Shown: positions 24,068 through 32,263, counted from the first letter of the stretch. The stretch is DNA of 64,000 nt from Halioglobus sp. (GCA_002699145.1 PABK01000033.1:41902-105901); one strand, 5' to 3'. The notes: generated by a model not told the origin, from the sequence alone. Made by a program: numbers and translations.

Positions 24068-24451
24068 ATGAACGACGCACAGTACCTGCAACACTGCCGC
24101 GAGCTGCTGGCCGACTTCGCCGGCGACCTCACCGCGCGCACCCGGCACCTGCCCCCGGAGGACCCGCTGCGCGAGCTCGCCCTGGCCTTCCAGGCCGCGA
24201 GCGCGGCGACCGACGACCTGCACGCCCAGGGCACCGCCCTGGCGGTGCGCCTGTTCAACACCTACCCGGACATGGCTCCGCTGTTCCCGCGCCAGCTGCT
24301 GTGGTTCCTCGGCGGCGACTGCCTGCACTACATGCCGGACGAAGAGATCGGCCAGTACCAGGCGCTCGACGAGATGCGCCTTGAGGCCGCCGCCAGGGGC
24401 GACTGCCTGGACCTGCGCCAGGCCAGAGCTAAGCTGCTGAACTTACAATAA
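24068..24451 (+). CDS. PA2817-family protein, function unknown
   Basis: 127 residues, soluble and Leu-rich. The LFNTYPDMAPLFPRQLLWFLGGDCLHYMPDEEIGQYQALDE stretch is what I recall as the conserved core of the uncharacterised PA2817 family of Pseudomonas and relatives; the C-terminal LRQARAKLLNLQ also fits. No catalytic motif is obvious. The ATG at 24068 was chosen because the upstream part of the long track ORF lies in the divergent ABC ATPase gene. The tRNA cluster follows. Confidence 0.65.
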   Translation: MNDAQYLQHCRELLADFAGDLTARTRHLPPEDPLRELALAFQAASAATDDLHAQGTALAVRLFNTYPDMAPLFPRQLLWFLGGDCLHYMPDEEIGQYQALDEMRLEAAARGDCLDLRQARAKLLNLQ

Positions 24452-24480
24452 AAAGCTGGCGAATTTCCGCCGGTCCGGGG

Positions 24481-24509
24481 TTGACGCACAGAGCGTGGCT
24501 ACCTACAAT
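24481..24509 (+). promoter_or_regulatory. sigma-70-type promoter of tRNA-Glu
   Basis: TTGACG (24481-24486), a 17-bp spacer and TACAAT (24504-24509) lie 27 bp before the mature tRNA 5' end, a good match to the vegetative consensus. Confidence 0.75.
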
Positions 24510-24535
24510 GCGCGCCTCTCGAAAGAGAGCCTTGC

Positions 24536-24611
24536 GTCCCCTTCGTCTAGTGGCCTAGGACTCTGCCCTTTCACGGCAGAAACAGGGGTTCGAACCCCCT
24601 AGGGGACGCCA
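24536..24611 (+). tRNA. tRNA-Glu(TTC)
   Basis: 76 nt with encoded CCA. The acceptor GTCCCCT pairs with AGGGGAC, the anticodon loop is CTTTCAC (anticodon TTC), and the T-arm is CAGGGGTTCGAACCCCCT. It differs by one D-arm base (T for C, GGCCTAGG) from the copy at 53253-53328. Confidence 0.97.
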
Positions 24612-24616
24612 TATTT

Positions 24617-24661
24617 GCGGGAATAGCTCAGTTGGTAGAGCGCAACCTTGCCAAGGTTGAG
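24617..24661 (+). pseudogene. truncated tRNA-Gly(GCC), 5' half only
   Basis: The first 45 nt are identical to the intact tRNA-Gly at 24725 (acceptor 5' strand, D-arm, anticodon arm), then the sequence changes to GGGGGGGCGCCC. A short TCGCCGGTTC near 24677 recalls the T-arm but no acceptor 3' strand or CCA follows. It cannot fold as a tRNA. Confidence 0.8.
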
Positions 24662-24724
24662 GGGGGGCGCCCAGCCTCGCCGGTTCCGGCGACCACGGCG
24701 GTGGTGAGACGCACAGTTTGATTA

Positions 24725-24800
24725 GCGGGAATAGCTCAGTTGGTAGAGCGCAACCTTGCCAAGGTTGAGGTCGCCGGTTCGAACCCGGTTTCCCGCTCCA
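24725..24800 (+). tRNA. tRNA-Gly(GCC)
   Basis: 76 nt with encoded CCA. The acceptor GCGGGAA pairs with TTCCCGC, the anticodon loop is CTTGCCAA (anticodon GCC), and the T-arm is GCCGGTTCGAACCCGGT. Its last 12 nt (TTTCCCGCTCCA) begin each of the repeats that follow. Confidence 0.97.
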
Positions 24801-25008
24801 ACCTCTTATTTTTCACCCCAGCCAGCCGCCGCTCCGAAGTCGAACGCGACCCCGGCCGTTTCCCGCTCCAACCTCTTATTTTTCACCCCAGCCAGCCACC
24901 GCTCCGAAGTCGAACGCGACCCCGGCCGTTTCCCGCTCCAACCTCTTATTTTTCACCCCAGCCAGTCGCCGCTCCGAAGTCGAACGCGACCCCGGCCGTT
25001 TCCCGCTA
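24789..25008 (+). repeat. three 70-bp tandem repeats, each starting with the tRNA-Gly 3' end
   Basis: TTTCCCGCTCC at 24789, 24859 and 24929 (period exactly 70 bp), with a fourth partial copy TTTCCCGCT at 24999. The units differ at only one or two positions (CCGCC, CACCG, TCGCC). Unit 1 begins inside the real tRNA, so the repeat carries the 3' terminal part of the tRNA plus its downstream flank. E. coli tyrT has an analogous arrangement (rtT repeats). No ORF in the region looks real. Confidence 0.9.
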
Positions 25009-25026
25009 TAACGTTCCCGGGCTGAC

Positions 25027-25416
25027 TCAGCCCGTCGCGTCCTTGTCCAGCCTGAGCGAGAGGCTGTTGATACAGTAGCGCAGGCCGGTGGGCGCCGGGC
25101 CGTCCTCGAACACGTGCCCCAGGTGCGCCCCGCACTTCTTGCACATGACCTCGACCCGCACCATCCCGTGCGTGGTATCGCGCGCCTCCTCGATCACCTC
25201 CGCGTCGGCGGGCTGGTAGAAACTGGGCCAGCCCGAGCCGGAATCGTACTTGGTGCCGGAATCGAACAGCGGCTCGCCGCAACAGCGGCAGAGGTACACG
25301 CCCTGCTCCTTGCAGTCCCAGTACTCGCCGGTGAAGGCGCGCTCGGTGCCTTTCTCGCGACAGACGTGAAACTCCTCGGGGCTGAGCCGCTCGCGCCAGT
25401 GCTCGTCGTCTTTCAT
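25027..25416 (-). CDS. msrB: peptide-methionine (R)-S-oxide reductase MsrB
   Basis: 129 residues from the ATG giving [16 protein letters not shown]; the longer track start has no support. It repairs R-methionine sulfoxide in proteins. Two zinc CxxC pairs are present (CRCCGEPL and [12 protein letters not shown]), [10 protein letters not shown] is the substrate-pocket motif, and [11 protein letters not shown] carries the catalytic Cys. It is convergent with the tRNA-Gly repeats, 19 bp away, and divergent from the gene at 25493. Confidence 0.95.
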   Translation of the reverse strand: MKDDEHWRERLSPEEFHVCREKGTERAFTGEYWDCKEQGVYLCRCCGEPLFDSGTKYDSGSGWPSFYQPADAEVIEEARDTTHGMVRVEVMCKKCGAHLGHVFEDGPAPTGLRYCINSLSLRLDKDATG

Positions 25417-25492
25417 GGGGGTCTCCCGCTGGATGCTTTGCCTGGGCATAGCGTACACTAGCGCTCCCCCACGCACTACAGGCCCGGAGCCG

Positions 25493-25978
25493 ATGGCCGA
25501 CCTGCACATCGAAGATTTCTACCGCGACGTGGCGAAAATTTTCCTGCAACTGTTCGCGAGTTTCCCGCGCCGCAGCGTGCTTTACGTCGAGGACATCAGC
25601 GGCCCCGACGAGCCGGACGAATTCGGCCTGCACCATCCGCGTTTCCAGGCCTGTTTCGGCACCATGCTGTGGCTCGCCGAGCACGGTTACCTGGGCTTTG
25701 CGGACACGATCGGGCAGGAGGCCCTGGACCAGGCAGTGTTGACCCGGCGCGGATTCCTGCTGCTCACCGCGCGCTCGGACCTGGAACTGTCTTCACCCCC
25801 CGCCGAACCCGAGCCCAGCCCCAGCGTGTCCGAGCACTCGCGCAGCAACGTGGCGCAGTTGCGCAGTGCCCTGGGCAGCGCGTCCAGCCTGCAGATTCGC
25901 GAATGCGTCAGCTACCTGCTGGCTCAGGCGCCCATCGGCGAAGTCCCGGCCGGGGCGACACCGGTATCCACCCGGTAG
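25493..25978 (+). CDS. conserved-looking protein, function unknown
   Basis: 161 residues, no motif recognised. The N-terminal ~100 residues look folded and helical ([34 protein letters not shown]...[42 protein letters not shown]), reminiscent of small winged-helix-like proteins. Then comes a Pro/Ser linker and a final helix. It is divergent from msrB, and its 3' end overlaps the 3' end of the kinase-like gene on the other strand by 55 bp. Confidence 0.6.
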   Translation: MADLHIEDFYRDVAKIFLQLFASFPRRSVLYVEDISGPDEPDEFGLHHPRFQACFGTMLWLAEHGYLGFADTIGQEALDQAVLTRRGFLLLTARSDLELSSPPAEPEPSPSVSEHSRSNVAQLRSALGSASSLQIRECVSYLLAQAPIGEVPAGATPVSTR

Positions 25979-27192
25979 AGCACGCGGTCATCGTAGCCGG
26001 TCAGCACGGCGCGGTAACCGCGCAGGCTGGCGTCGAGCAGCGGGTCATTGGTGTCGACCAGCAGCGGCCGTCCCTGCAGCGCAGCGAGTTTCGACTTTGC
26101 CGCGACGATAACGACCTTGTCCCGCCCCACCGCACGGATCACCGCGGGCGAAAACTGCTGGTTGCCGCGACCGAACACGTGCCCCTGGCCGCCGATCGCC
26201 GTCACCAGGATGTTCGCCTCCCCCCCATGCGCCGCCAGCGCCGCCAGCAGGGCCTCCTCGTCCGCGTCGGCCACCAGGACCTGGCCGTCACGCACCACGT
26301 CCACGCCGAGCAGGGTGTTGGGCAGGCCCAGTTCCTGCATGATCGCCGCGGTGGTGGAGCCAGGTCCCACCAGGTAGAGCCGCTCTGGCTCCATGTTTTC
26401 CACCACCCAGGCGGCGATATCGGCAGCGGCGAGATCCGGGTCCTCGCGCCCGCCCAGCTTGGTGTGTTGCAGAAACTGGCCCTGGGCGGGCACCAGCAGT
26501 TCGCCGTAGAAGCGACTGCGCACGATGTCACGGCGGAACGCCTCCTCGTCGATGTCGCGCACCTCGGCAGTGCGCAGGTCCACCAGGCCGCCGCGGGCGA
26601 GCAGCAGCAACAGTTCGGCGGCGGCCTCCGGTGAGACGGCAAAGACCCCGGAGTGCATTTTCACCCCGGCGGGAATCCCCAGCACCGGGCAGCGCTGGCC
26701 GACCGCGTCCAGTATGTCCCGGGCGGTGCCATCGCCGCCGGCGAAGACGATGATGTCGACGCCCTGTTCGAGCAGGGCGTGAGCGGCTTTACGGGTATCG
26801 CCGGCATCGGTCAGTTCGTCGCACGGCGACCCGGCCAGCGTCACCGGGAAGTCGTAGCCGGCCAGCAGGTCTGCGCCCATGGCGCCGCCCCATGTGCTGA
26901 AACGCAGCTTCACTGGATTCCCGCTTGCGCGGGAATGACCGGCTTTGCCTGCGCCATCGGGGCTGCACTTTGCTGCATTCCCGCTTGCGCGGGAATGACC
27001 GTGCTCGCCGGCTTGCGCTGCGAGGCCGTCGAGTACCCGGCGCACGCGACCGGCGGCGCGTTCACGCTGTTGCTCGGAAAGGTCCGCCAGGCGCCGGCGC
27101 AGCGCCTGGCCATCGCTGCCCTTGAGCCCCAGGCTACCGCCCAGCCCGGCCAGCGGGTTGATTAGCAGCCCGACATGCAGGACAGCGCTCAC
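25924..27192 (-). CDS. ATP-NAD/AcoX kinase family protein with in-frame palindrome insertions
   Basis: 422 residues from the GTG that overlaps the pdxB stop (GTGA), giving MSAVLHVGLLINPLAGLGG. It is a putative NAD- or acetoin-related kinase of the ATP-NAD kinase superfamily. Motifs: INPLAGLGG at the start, TWGGAMGADLL, VFAGGDGTARDIL (the diacylglycerol-kinase-like GGDGT nucleotide loop), GIPAGVKMHSGVFA, and LVGPGSTTAAIMQELGL. Residues ~66-92 carry two copies of HSRASGN encoded by palindromic repeats; they fall in a loop between the N-terminal and GGDGT parts, and without them the protein would have a length nearer the usual one. Confidence 0.85.
   Translation of the reverse strand: MSAVLHVGLLINPLAGLGGSLGLKGSDGQALRRRLADLSEQQRERAAGRVRRVLDGLAAQAGEHGHSRASGNAAKCSPDGAGKAGHSRASGNPVKLRFSTWGGAMGADLLAGYDFPVTLAGSPCDELTDAGDTRKAAHALLEQGVDIIVFAGGDGTARDILDAVGQRCPVLGIPAGVKMHSGVFAVSPEAAAELLLLLARGGLVDLRTAEVRDIDEEAFRRDIVRSRFYGELLVPAQGQFLQHTKLGGREDPDLAAADIAAWVVENMEPERLYLVGPGSTTAAIMQELGLPNTLLGVDVVRDGQVLVADADEEALLAALAAHGGEANILVTAIGGQGHVFGRGNQQFSPAVIRAVGRDKVVIVAAKSKLAALQGRPLLVDTNDPLLDASLRGYRAVLTGYDDRVLYRVDTGVAPAGTSPMGA
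26915..27000. repeat. two REP-like palindromes (ATTCCCGCTTGCGCGGGAAT) inside a coding gene
   Basis: ATTCCCGCTTGCGCGGGAATGACC occurs twice, 60 bp apart (26917 and 26977), in the same direction. Each can fold as ATTCCCGC/GCGGGAAT. On the coding strand each reads HSRASGN. Sixty bp between copies keeps the reading frame. Confidence 0.85.
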
Positions 27193-28343
27193 GCCGGCTC
27201 TCCCGGGCGCCGGTAACGACAACCGAGGGCGCGCACCCTTTCGATGTCCGCCTCGTCAGCCACGTCCCCGCGCACCGTGGTGGCGGCCAGCTCACGCCGC
27301 CCCGCGTAGTCACGGCGTAAATCGTCGAAGCGTTCGCGTGCTTCGACGCGGCCCGCGGCGAGCAGCGCCCCGCGCAGCAGGGCATCGTCGCGCAGGATGT
27401 CGTAGCGGCCGCACAGCAGGCGGCGCAACAGCGCGGCTCCGCCCTCCCCGGCCAGGTGCAGTTCGGCGGGGGCTTCCAGGGGGCTGTCGACGGTCGGCTC
27501 GGGCAGGCCCAGGCAGGCCGCCAGGGCGCTGCAGATCATGCGCGTGGCCAGCACCTTGCCGTCGCTGCTGTAGCCGGCAATGTGCGCGGTGCCCAGCGCG
27601 ACCTGCTGCAGCAGGTCGCGGTTGATGTCCGGCTCACCCTCCCACACATCCAGCACCACCGTCGGGCCAGCGCCCTGCTGCAGGTGCCGCAGCAGGGCCG
27701 TGTTGTGCACCACGGCGCCGCGGCTGGCGTTGATCAGCAGGCTGTCGCCGCGCATGCGACGCAACTCGGCGGTGCCGAGCAGGTGCTCGCTGGGCCAGGG
27801 CGCGTCACGCGTCAGTTCACAGTGCAGGCTCACCACGTCGCAGGACAGCACCTCGTCCAGGTCTGCGCCGCGCGGCACCTGCGCCTGGTCCAGCCAGGGA
27901 TCGAAGACGCGGTAGTCGATGCCCAGCGCCTGCAGGCGGCGCACGAGGCTGGCGCCCACGTGCCCGAACCCGACCACGCCACAGCGGCCGCCCTGCAGCA
28001 AGCGTTCAAGGAAATCGTCGAGCACGGCGGTGGCCGCCAGCACATACTCGACCACGGCGTTGGCGTTGGAGCCGGGCGCGTGGGCGAACGCGATATCGGC
28101 GTCCGCCAGCCAGCGCCGGTCGACGTGGTCGAAGCCGCTGGTGGCGGTGCCGACGAAACGCACGCCGCTGTCGGCCAGCAGGCGGCGATCCACCGGCGTC
28201 ACCGAGCGCACCAGCAGGGCGTCCACGCCGGACAACTCGGCGGCGTCCAGGTGGCGGCCGGAAAAATAGCGCACGCTCGCCATTTCGCCCAGGTAGTGCT
28301 CCACCGCGGGGATGTTCTCGTCGGCCAGTACGGACAGACTCAC
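27189..28343 (-). CDS. pdxB: 4-phosphoerythronate dehydrogenase PdxB
   Basis: 384 residues. It catalyses an early step of pyridoxal 5'-phosphate synthesis (erythronate-4-phosphate oxidation). The D-isomer hydroxyacid dehydrogenase layout is clear: VGTATSGFDHVD, GCVGFGHVGASLVRRLQALG (NAD-binding Gly-rich loop), DVVSLHCELTRDAPWPSEHLL, LLINASRGAVVHN with the catalytic Arg region, and VLDVWEGEPDI. A PdxB-specific C-terminal dimerisation domain of ~90 residues follows. The start is a GTG overlapping the TGA of the exonuclease gene, which suggests coupled translation. Confidence 0.93.
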   Translation of the reverse strand: MSLSVLADENIPAVEHYLGEMASVRYFSGRHLDAAELSGVDALLVRSVTPVDRRLLADSGVRFVGTATSGFDHVDRRWLADADIAFAHAPGSNANAVVEYVLAATAVLDDFLERLLQGGRCGVVGFGHVGASLVRRLQALGIDYRVFDPWLDQAQVPRGADLDEVLSCDVVSLHCELTRDAPWPSEHLLGTAELRRMRGDSLLINASRGAVVHNTALLRHLQQGAGPTVVLDVWEGEPDINRDLLQQVALGTAHIAGYSSDGKVLATRMICSALAACLGLPEPTVDSPLEAPAELHLAGEGGAALLRRLLCGRYDILRDDALLRGALLAAGRVEARERFDDLRRDYAGRRELAATTVRGDVADEADIERVRALGCRYRRPGEPA

Positions 28344-29251
28344 GCCGCCTCCAGCTCGCGCGCCAGGTCGCGGCAGCGCTGCAGCAGCGGACCGGCAATG
28401 CCCAGCCCGGCAAGGTCATCGGCTAGGCCGCGCACGGCCGTGTGGCGCAACTCAAAGATCGGGATATCACTCACCCCGGGCACCCGGCTCTCCAGCGTCG
28501 CCAGTTGCCTGGCCAGCAGCACCTGCGCCCAGTGCTCGCGCAGGCGCTCGCCGATGCCACGGGCGCCGCGCAGGGGCAGTTCGGCGACGCTGCCGAGATT
28601 CTTGCCGAGGGTCTCGAGATCGCCATAGGCCTGTAACAGGCGCGCGGCGGTCTTCGCCCCCACCCCGGGCACGCCGGGAATGTCGTCCACCGGATCGCCC
28701 ACCAGGGCCTGATAGTCCGGAAACTGCTGCGGCGCGACGCCGAAGCGCTCGCCGAACGCCTGCGCGTTGATGAGCTCACCCCTGGCAAAATCCCACCAGT
28801 TGTCCTGGGGGCCGCGGAGGATCTGGCCCAGGTCCTTGTCGCGGGTGACGATGGTCACGGCGATCTCGCGCTCGCGAAACAGGCGCGCCAGGCTGGCCAG
28901 GTAATCGTCGGCCTCGTAACGCGGGCCGCCGTAGCAGGGAATGCCCAGGCGCTCGGTGATGGCGCGGCAGGTGCTGAGCTGGAAGGCCAGGTCATCGTCC
29001 GGCAGCTCGCGGCTGCGCTTGTAATCGGGGTAGAAGTCGTTGCGAAAATTACTGCGCAGGCTCTCGTCGAAGGCGGCGCCGCAGTAGGACGCCCTGCCCG
29101 TCTGCTCGATGAAATCCAGCAGGAAGCCGGCGTAACCGTAGACCGCGTGCACGGGACGCCCGTCCGGGGTACGCCAGCGATCCGGCAGGGAGAACCAGGC
29201 GCGGAAGATATAGATACTGGCGTCGATGAGCCAGGCGCGGGTCGTGCTCAT
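28340..29251 (-). CDS. 5'-3' exonuclease / flap endonuclease-like protein (Xni/ExoIX type)
   Basis: 303 residues homologous to the 5'-3' exonuclease domain of Pol I, as a stand-alone protein. Metal-binding and helix-3-turn-helix features: LIDASIYIFRAW, AAFDESLRSNFRNDFYPDYK, YEADDYLASLARL (acidic cluster), VTRDKDLGQIL and VGDPVDDIPGVPGVGAKTAARLLQAYG (H3TH, K+-site region). It would act on 5' flaps or DNA ends; E. coli ExoIX/Xni is the comparison. It overlaps epmC by four bases (TGATG). Confidence 0.88.
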   Translation of the reverse strand: MSTTRAWLIDASIYIFRAWFSLPDRWRTPDGRPVHAVYGYAGFLLDFIEQTGRASYCGAAFDESLRSNFRNDFYPDYKRSRELPDDDLAFQLSTCRAITERLGIPCYGGPRYEADDYLASLARLFREREIAVTIVTRDKDLGQILRGPQDNWWDFARGELINAQAFGERFGVAPQQFPDYQALVGDPVDDIPGVPGVGAKTAARLLQAYGDLETLGKNLGSVAELPLRGARGIGERLREHWAQVLLARQLATLESRVPGVSDIPIFELRHTAVRGLADDLAGLGIAGPLLQRCRDLARELEAA

Positions 29252-29820
29252 CAGCCGATGTCCGCGGCGTCAAAGCGCAGCCTGTCGGCGGCCGTGTCGG
29301 TGCCGAACGCCGCGCACAGGGCGTCGTAGAACTGCGCGGCGCGCGCGGGCAGGCCCCGCGCCTGCCACTGCAGCGCACAGGCCGCCACCTGGCGACGGAA
29401 GCCGGCGCTGTCCGGCAGTTCACCGGCGCCCTGCAGGTTGTCCAGGCTGACGCGGAAGGGCCAGCCGCAGGCGCGGGAAAAAAACCACTCCAGCGCCTGG
29501 GGGCGCGCCTCCACCGCCTGGAACGCTCGCTGCTGCTGCGGACCGCGGCCGTCGCCCTCGTACCAGTAGCCGAAATCCACCTGGCGGCGGCGCTGCGCGC
29601 CGGCGATGCACCAGTGCGCGGTTTCGTGCAGGGCGCTGGCGAAGTAGTCCGCGCGGTAGAACAGCAGGTTTTCACCCTGGCCGTCGGCGGCGGGCCGGTA
29701 CAGCGGCTCGTCCGCGCCACCGACCAGGCGCGTGTTGAACGCGGCGCCGAAACACGCGTTGAACACTCGCTCCAGGCGGGCACTGTCAAATATTCCGGCA
29801 GACGCCTGCAGGGCATTCAC
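29251..29820 (-). CDS. epmC: elongation factor P hydroxylase EpmC
   Basis: 189 residues from a GTG overlapping the tusA stop (GTGA); the longer track start is not supported. It hydroxylates the beta-lysylated lysine of EF-P in the last modification step. The metal-binding ALHETAHWCIAG segment has the HExxH-like pattern of this family, followed by VDFGYWYEGDGRGP and WFFSRACGWPFRVS, both conserved in YfcM/EpmC. epmA and epmB are not in the window. Confidence 0.88.
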   Translation of the reverse strand: MNALQASAGIFDSARLERVFNACFGAAFNTRLVGGADEPLYRPAADGQGENLLFYRADYFASALHETAHWCIAGAQRRRQVDFGYWYEGDGRGPQQQRAFQAVEARPQALEWFFSRACGWPFRVSLDNLQGAGELPDSAGFRRQVAACALQWQARGLPARAAQFYDALCAAFGTDTAADRLRFDAADIG

Positions 29821-30062
29821 GTGTCCGCCTCCTGTTTGCGCAGCAGGTAGCGGAACTGGTCGTCGAACTGCTCCTGTTCCAGCAGCTCGTGGCCGAGGAA
29901 ACTGCAGAATTTGGGTATGTCGCGGGCGGTGGAGGGGTCCGTCGCCAGTACCTGCACGGTCTCGCCCGCCGCCATGTCGCGAATGGCGTTGTGCAACAAC
30001 ATGACGGGCTCCGGGCAGTACAGCCCCGTGGCGTCGAGAATGTGGTCCGGCCGGGATTTCAT
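29817..30062 (-). CDS. tusA: sulfurtransferase TusA
   Basis: 81 residues, the small IF3-like fold sulfur carrier. The active-site motif LDATGLYCPEPVMLLH has Cys16 in the Cys-Pro-x-Pro pattern that accepts sulfur from IscS, feeding tRNA 2-thiouridine synthesis. The AAGETVQVLATDPSTARDIPKFCSFLGHEL stretch is typical. It sits directly before epmC, so this stretch groups two translation-related genes. Confidence 0.95.
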   Translation of the reverse strand: MKSRPDHILDATGLYCPEPVMLLHNAIRDMAAGETVQVLATDPSTARDIPKFCSFLGHELLEQEQFDDQFRYLLRKQEADT

Positions 30063-30074
30063 CGGCGCATTTTA

Positions 30075-30317
30075 TCAGGTGTCGAGCAGGCTCGCCGCCA
30101 CATCGGCGGCGACGAAATCCCACTGCTCGCCCTCGGACTCGTAGAGGATGCGTACCTCGCCGCGCTGCACCCGCGACAGCAATCCGTCCATCTTCTCCTG
30201 CAGGCTGCGCTCGCGCTCACCGTAGTCGGTGCCGTCGCGGGTGACGAACTCCTCCAGCAGGCCGCGCAGCGCCTGTGGCGAGAGGCGGCTGGCGGGGACC
30301 TCGACATACTCTGGCAT
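30075..30317 (-). CDS. YheU family protein (UPF0270)
   Basis: 80 residues from the ATG giving MPEYVEVPASRLSPQAL. The TRDGTDYGERERSLQEKMDGLLSRVQRGEVRILYESEGE stretch matches the YheU family (function unknown). It is 12 bp upstream of tusA and transcribed the same way; the gene is divergent from the ACT-domain gene at 30392. Confidence 0.9.
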   Translation of the reverse strand: MPEYVEVPASRLSPQALRGLLEEFVTRDGTDYGERERSLQEKMDGLLSRVQRGEVRILYESEGEQWDFVAADVAASLLDT

Positions 30318-30391
30318 GTGGCTCACTCCTTCTGCCGCGACGGGATGCGCGCTAATATACGGCCTCGACAACGCAATGTGGAGCCCGGGAC

Positions 30392-30907
30392 GTGCACACC
30401 TCATTCATCATTACTTTCATCGGCGACGACCGACCCGGACTCGTGGAACAGCTCTCCGCCGCCATCGAGCAATGTGGCGGCAACTGGCACGAGAGCCGCC
30501 TGGCGCAACTGGAGGGCAAGTTTGCCGGCCTGGTGCACGTGTCGCTACCACAGACCGGCTGCAGGGCGCTGGAAGACGCCGTGGCCAGGCTCTCCGCGGA
30601 GGGCCTGAGCGTGACCATGACGCCGACCGGCGAGGCAGCGGCGCCCGGGGGTGCGCGCAGCGTGTGCCTGTCGGTGATCGGCCCGGACCGCCCTGGCATC
30701 GTGCGCGAGGTTTCGCGCGCCCTGGCGCAGCGGCAGATCAACGTGGTGGAGATGGACAGCGCGGTGAGCAGCGCGCCGATGAGCGCCGAGATGATCTTCA
30801 GCGCCCGCATAGAGGCGCAAATCCCCGACAGCGCGGACCTGGCCGAGTTGCAGGAAAACCTGGAGGAGATCGCCAACAACATGACCCTGGAGATCGACCT
30901 GGAGTAG
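30392..30907 (+). CDS. ACT-domain protein, glycine cleavage system repressor-like (GcvR)
   Basis: 171 residues with two ACT-type domains: FIITFIGDDRPGLVEQLSAAIEQCGGNW (1-75) and VCLSVIGPDRPGIVREVSRALAQRQINVVEMD (~90-165). Each has the GxDRPGIV pattern that binds small amino-acid ligands. E. coli GcvR, the closest known comparison, inhibits the activator GcvA. The start is a GTG. No gcv gene is nearby, so the role is inferred from family only. Confidence 0.82.
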   Translation: MHTSFIITFIGDDRPGLVEQLSAAIEQCGGNWHESRLAQLEGKFAGLVHVSLPQTGCRALEDAVARLSAEGLSVTMTPTGEAAAPGGARSVCLSVIGPDRPGIVREVSRALAQRQINVVEMDSAVSSAPMSAEMIFSARIEAQIPDSADLAELQENLEEIANNMTLEIDLE

Positions 30908-30915
30908 TACCCGGG

Positions 30916-31149
30916 CTAGGGCTCGTCCTCGCGGCGCGGACGCAGCACGCGACGCAAGCCTACCCAGAGCAGGACGCTGAGTCCCGCCAGCAGGATGACC
31001 ACGGCGGTCACCGCCAGGGTCGCCAGCAACAACTCCGACATATCCCGCCAGGACAGGCCGAACTGGTCCACCGCCGCCCACACCAGGGTGGCCATGGCCG
31101 CCAGCCCGAGGAAAATCGTGCGGTAGTAGCGGCGCCGCGCCCGGTTCAC
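30916..31149 (-). CDS. small membrane protein, function unknown
   Basis: 77 residues from the GTG at 31149 just after the aroC stop. Two transmembrane helices are visible: YYRTIFLGLAAMATLVWAAV and LLLATLAVTAVVILLAGLSVLLWVGL, followed by a basic C-terminus with RRVLRPRREDEP. It is a member of the aroC unit by position. No family recognised. Confidence 0.6.
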   Translation of the reverse strand: MNRARRRYYRTIFLGLAAMATLVWAAVDQFGLSWRDMSELLLATLAVTAVVILLAGLSVLLWVGLRRVLRPRREDEP

Positions 31150-31153
31150 GTGC

Positions 31154-32263
31154 CTAGCCGTCGCCGGGCGCCGCGGCGGGAATGACCGGCGTATCGCACT
31201 GCACATCCATGTTCTGCCCGCGGTGGCGCAGCGCGTGGTCCATGAGCACGATAGCGAGCATGGCCTCGGCGATGGGCGTGGCGCGAATGCCGACACAGGG
31301 GTCGTGGCGACCGTGGGTCGCCACCTCGATGGCCGCGCCGGACAGGTCGATAGTGTCACCGGGCTGGCGGATGCTGGAGGTCGGTTTCAGCGCCAGGCTC
31401 ACGGTGATGTCCTGGCCGCTGGAAATCCCGCCGAGCACGCCGCCGGCGTTGTTGCCGCGAAAACCCGCCGGGGTCAGTTCGTCGCGGTGCTCGCTGCCGT
31501 GCTGCGTGACCGCGGCGAAACCCGCGCCAATCTCCACACCCTTGACCGCGTTGATGCCCATCATGGCGCCGGCGATATCGGCGTCCAGGCGATCGAACAC
31601 CGGTTCGCCCAGGCCGGGCGGTACGCCGCTGGCGACCACGTTGATGCGTGCGCCGATGGAATCCCCGCGCTTGTTCAGCTCCGCCATGAAGGTTTCCATG
31701 GCGCCGACCTGGTCCGGGTCGGGACAGAAGAAGGGATTGTTCTCCACCTCCTCCCAGTCGACCCGCTGTGCCGCGATCGGCCCGAGCTGCGCCAGGTAGC
31801 CGCGGATGGACACGCCGTAGCGGCGCGCCAGGTATTTTTTCGCGATGGCGCCGGCGGCCACGCGCATGGCGGTCTCGCGCGCGGAGGAGCGCCCGCCGCC
31901 GCGGTAATCGCGCAGGCCGTATTTCTGCGTGTAGCTGTAGTCCGCGTGGGCGGGACGGAAGCGATCCTTGATGTTGGAGTAGTCCTTGGAACGCTGGTCG
32001 GTGTTCTCGATGAGCAGGCCGATCGGCGTGCCGGTGGTCACGCCCTCGAACACGCCGGACAGGATGCGCACCGCATCGGCCTCGCGGCGCTGCGTGGTGA
32101 AACGCGACTGCCCCGGCTTGCGCCGGTCCAGGTCCGCCTGCAGGTCGCTCTCGTCCAGTGGCAGTCCCGGCGGACAGCCGTCGACGATACAGCCCAGCGC
32201 GGGGCCGTGGCTCTCGCCAAAGCTGGTCACCGTAAACAGTTTACCGATTGTATTGCCCGCCAT
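31154..32263 (-). CDS. aroC: chorismate synthase
   Basis: 369 residues. It converts EPSP to chorismate, the last step of the shikimate pathway, with reduced FMN as cofactor. Family signatures: [19 protein letters not shown] near the start, [20 protein letters not shown] (substrate/FMN site) and [17 protein letters not shown]-like [19 protein letters not shown], plus [10 protein letters not shown] close to the end. Length and motifs are intact. It is preceded by the divergence toward prmB and followed by a small membrane protein gene. Confidence 0.97.
   Translation of the reverse strand: MAGNTIGKLFTVTSFGESHGPALGCIVDGCPPGLPLDESDLQADLDRRKPGQSRFTTQRREADAVRILSGVFEGVTTGTPIGLLIENTDQRSKDYSNIKDRFRPAHADYSYTQKYGLRDYRGGGRSSARETAMRVAAGAIAKKYLARRYGVSIRGYLAQLGPIAAQRVDWEEVENNPFFCPDPDQVGAMETFMAELNKRGDSIGARINVVASGVPPGLGEPVFDRLDADIAGAMMGINAVKGVEIGAGFAAVTQHGSEHRDELTPAGFRGNNAGGVLGGISSGQDITVSLALKPTSSIRQPGDTIDLSGAAIEVATHGRHDPCVGIRATPIAEAMLAIVLMDHALRHRGQNMDVQCDTPVIPAAAPGDG

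Noticed and set aside
24789-25008. CRISPR-like array
   Set aside because: Units are directly joined 70-bp repeats without variable spacers, and no cas genes are present.
24740-25078. 112-residue ORF across the 70-bp repeats
   Set aside because: The repeated peptide (FHPSQ...RSRTRPRPFP) is just the repeat DNA read through, starting inside the tRNA.
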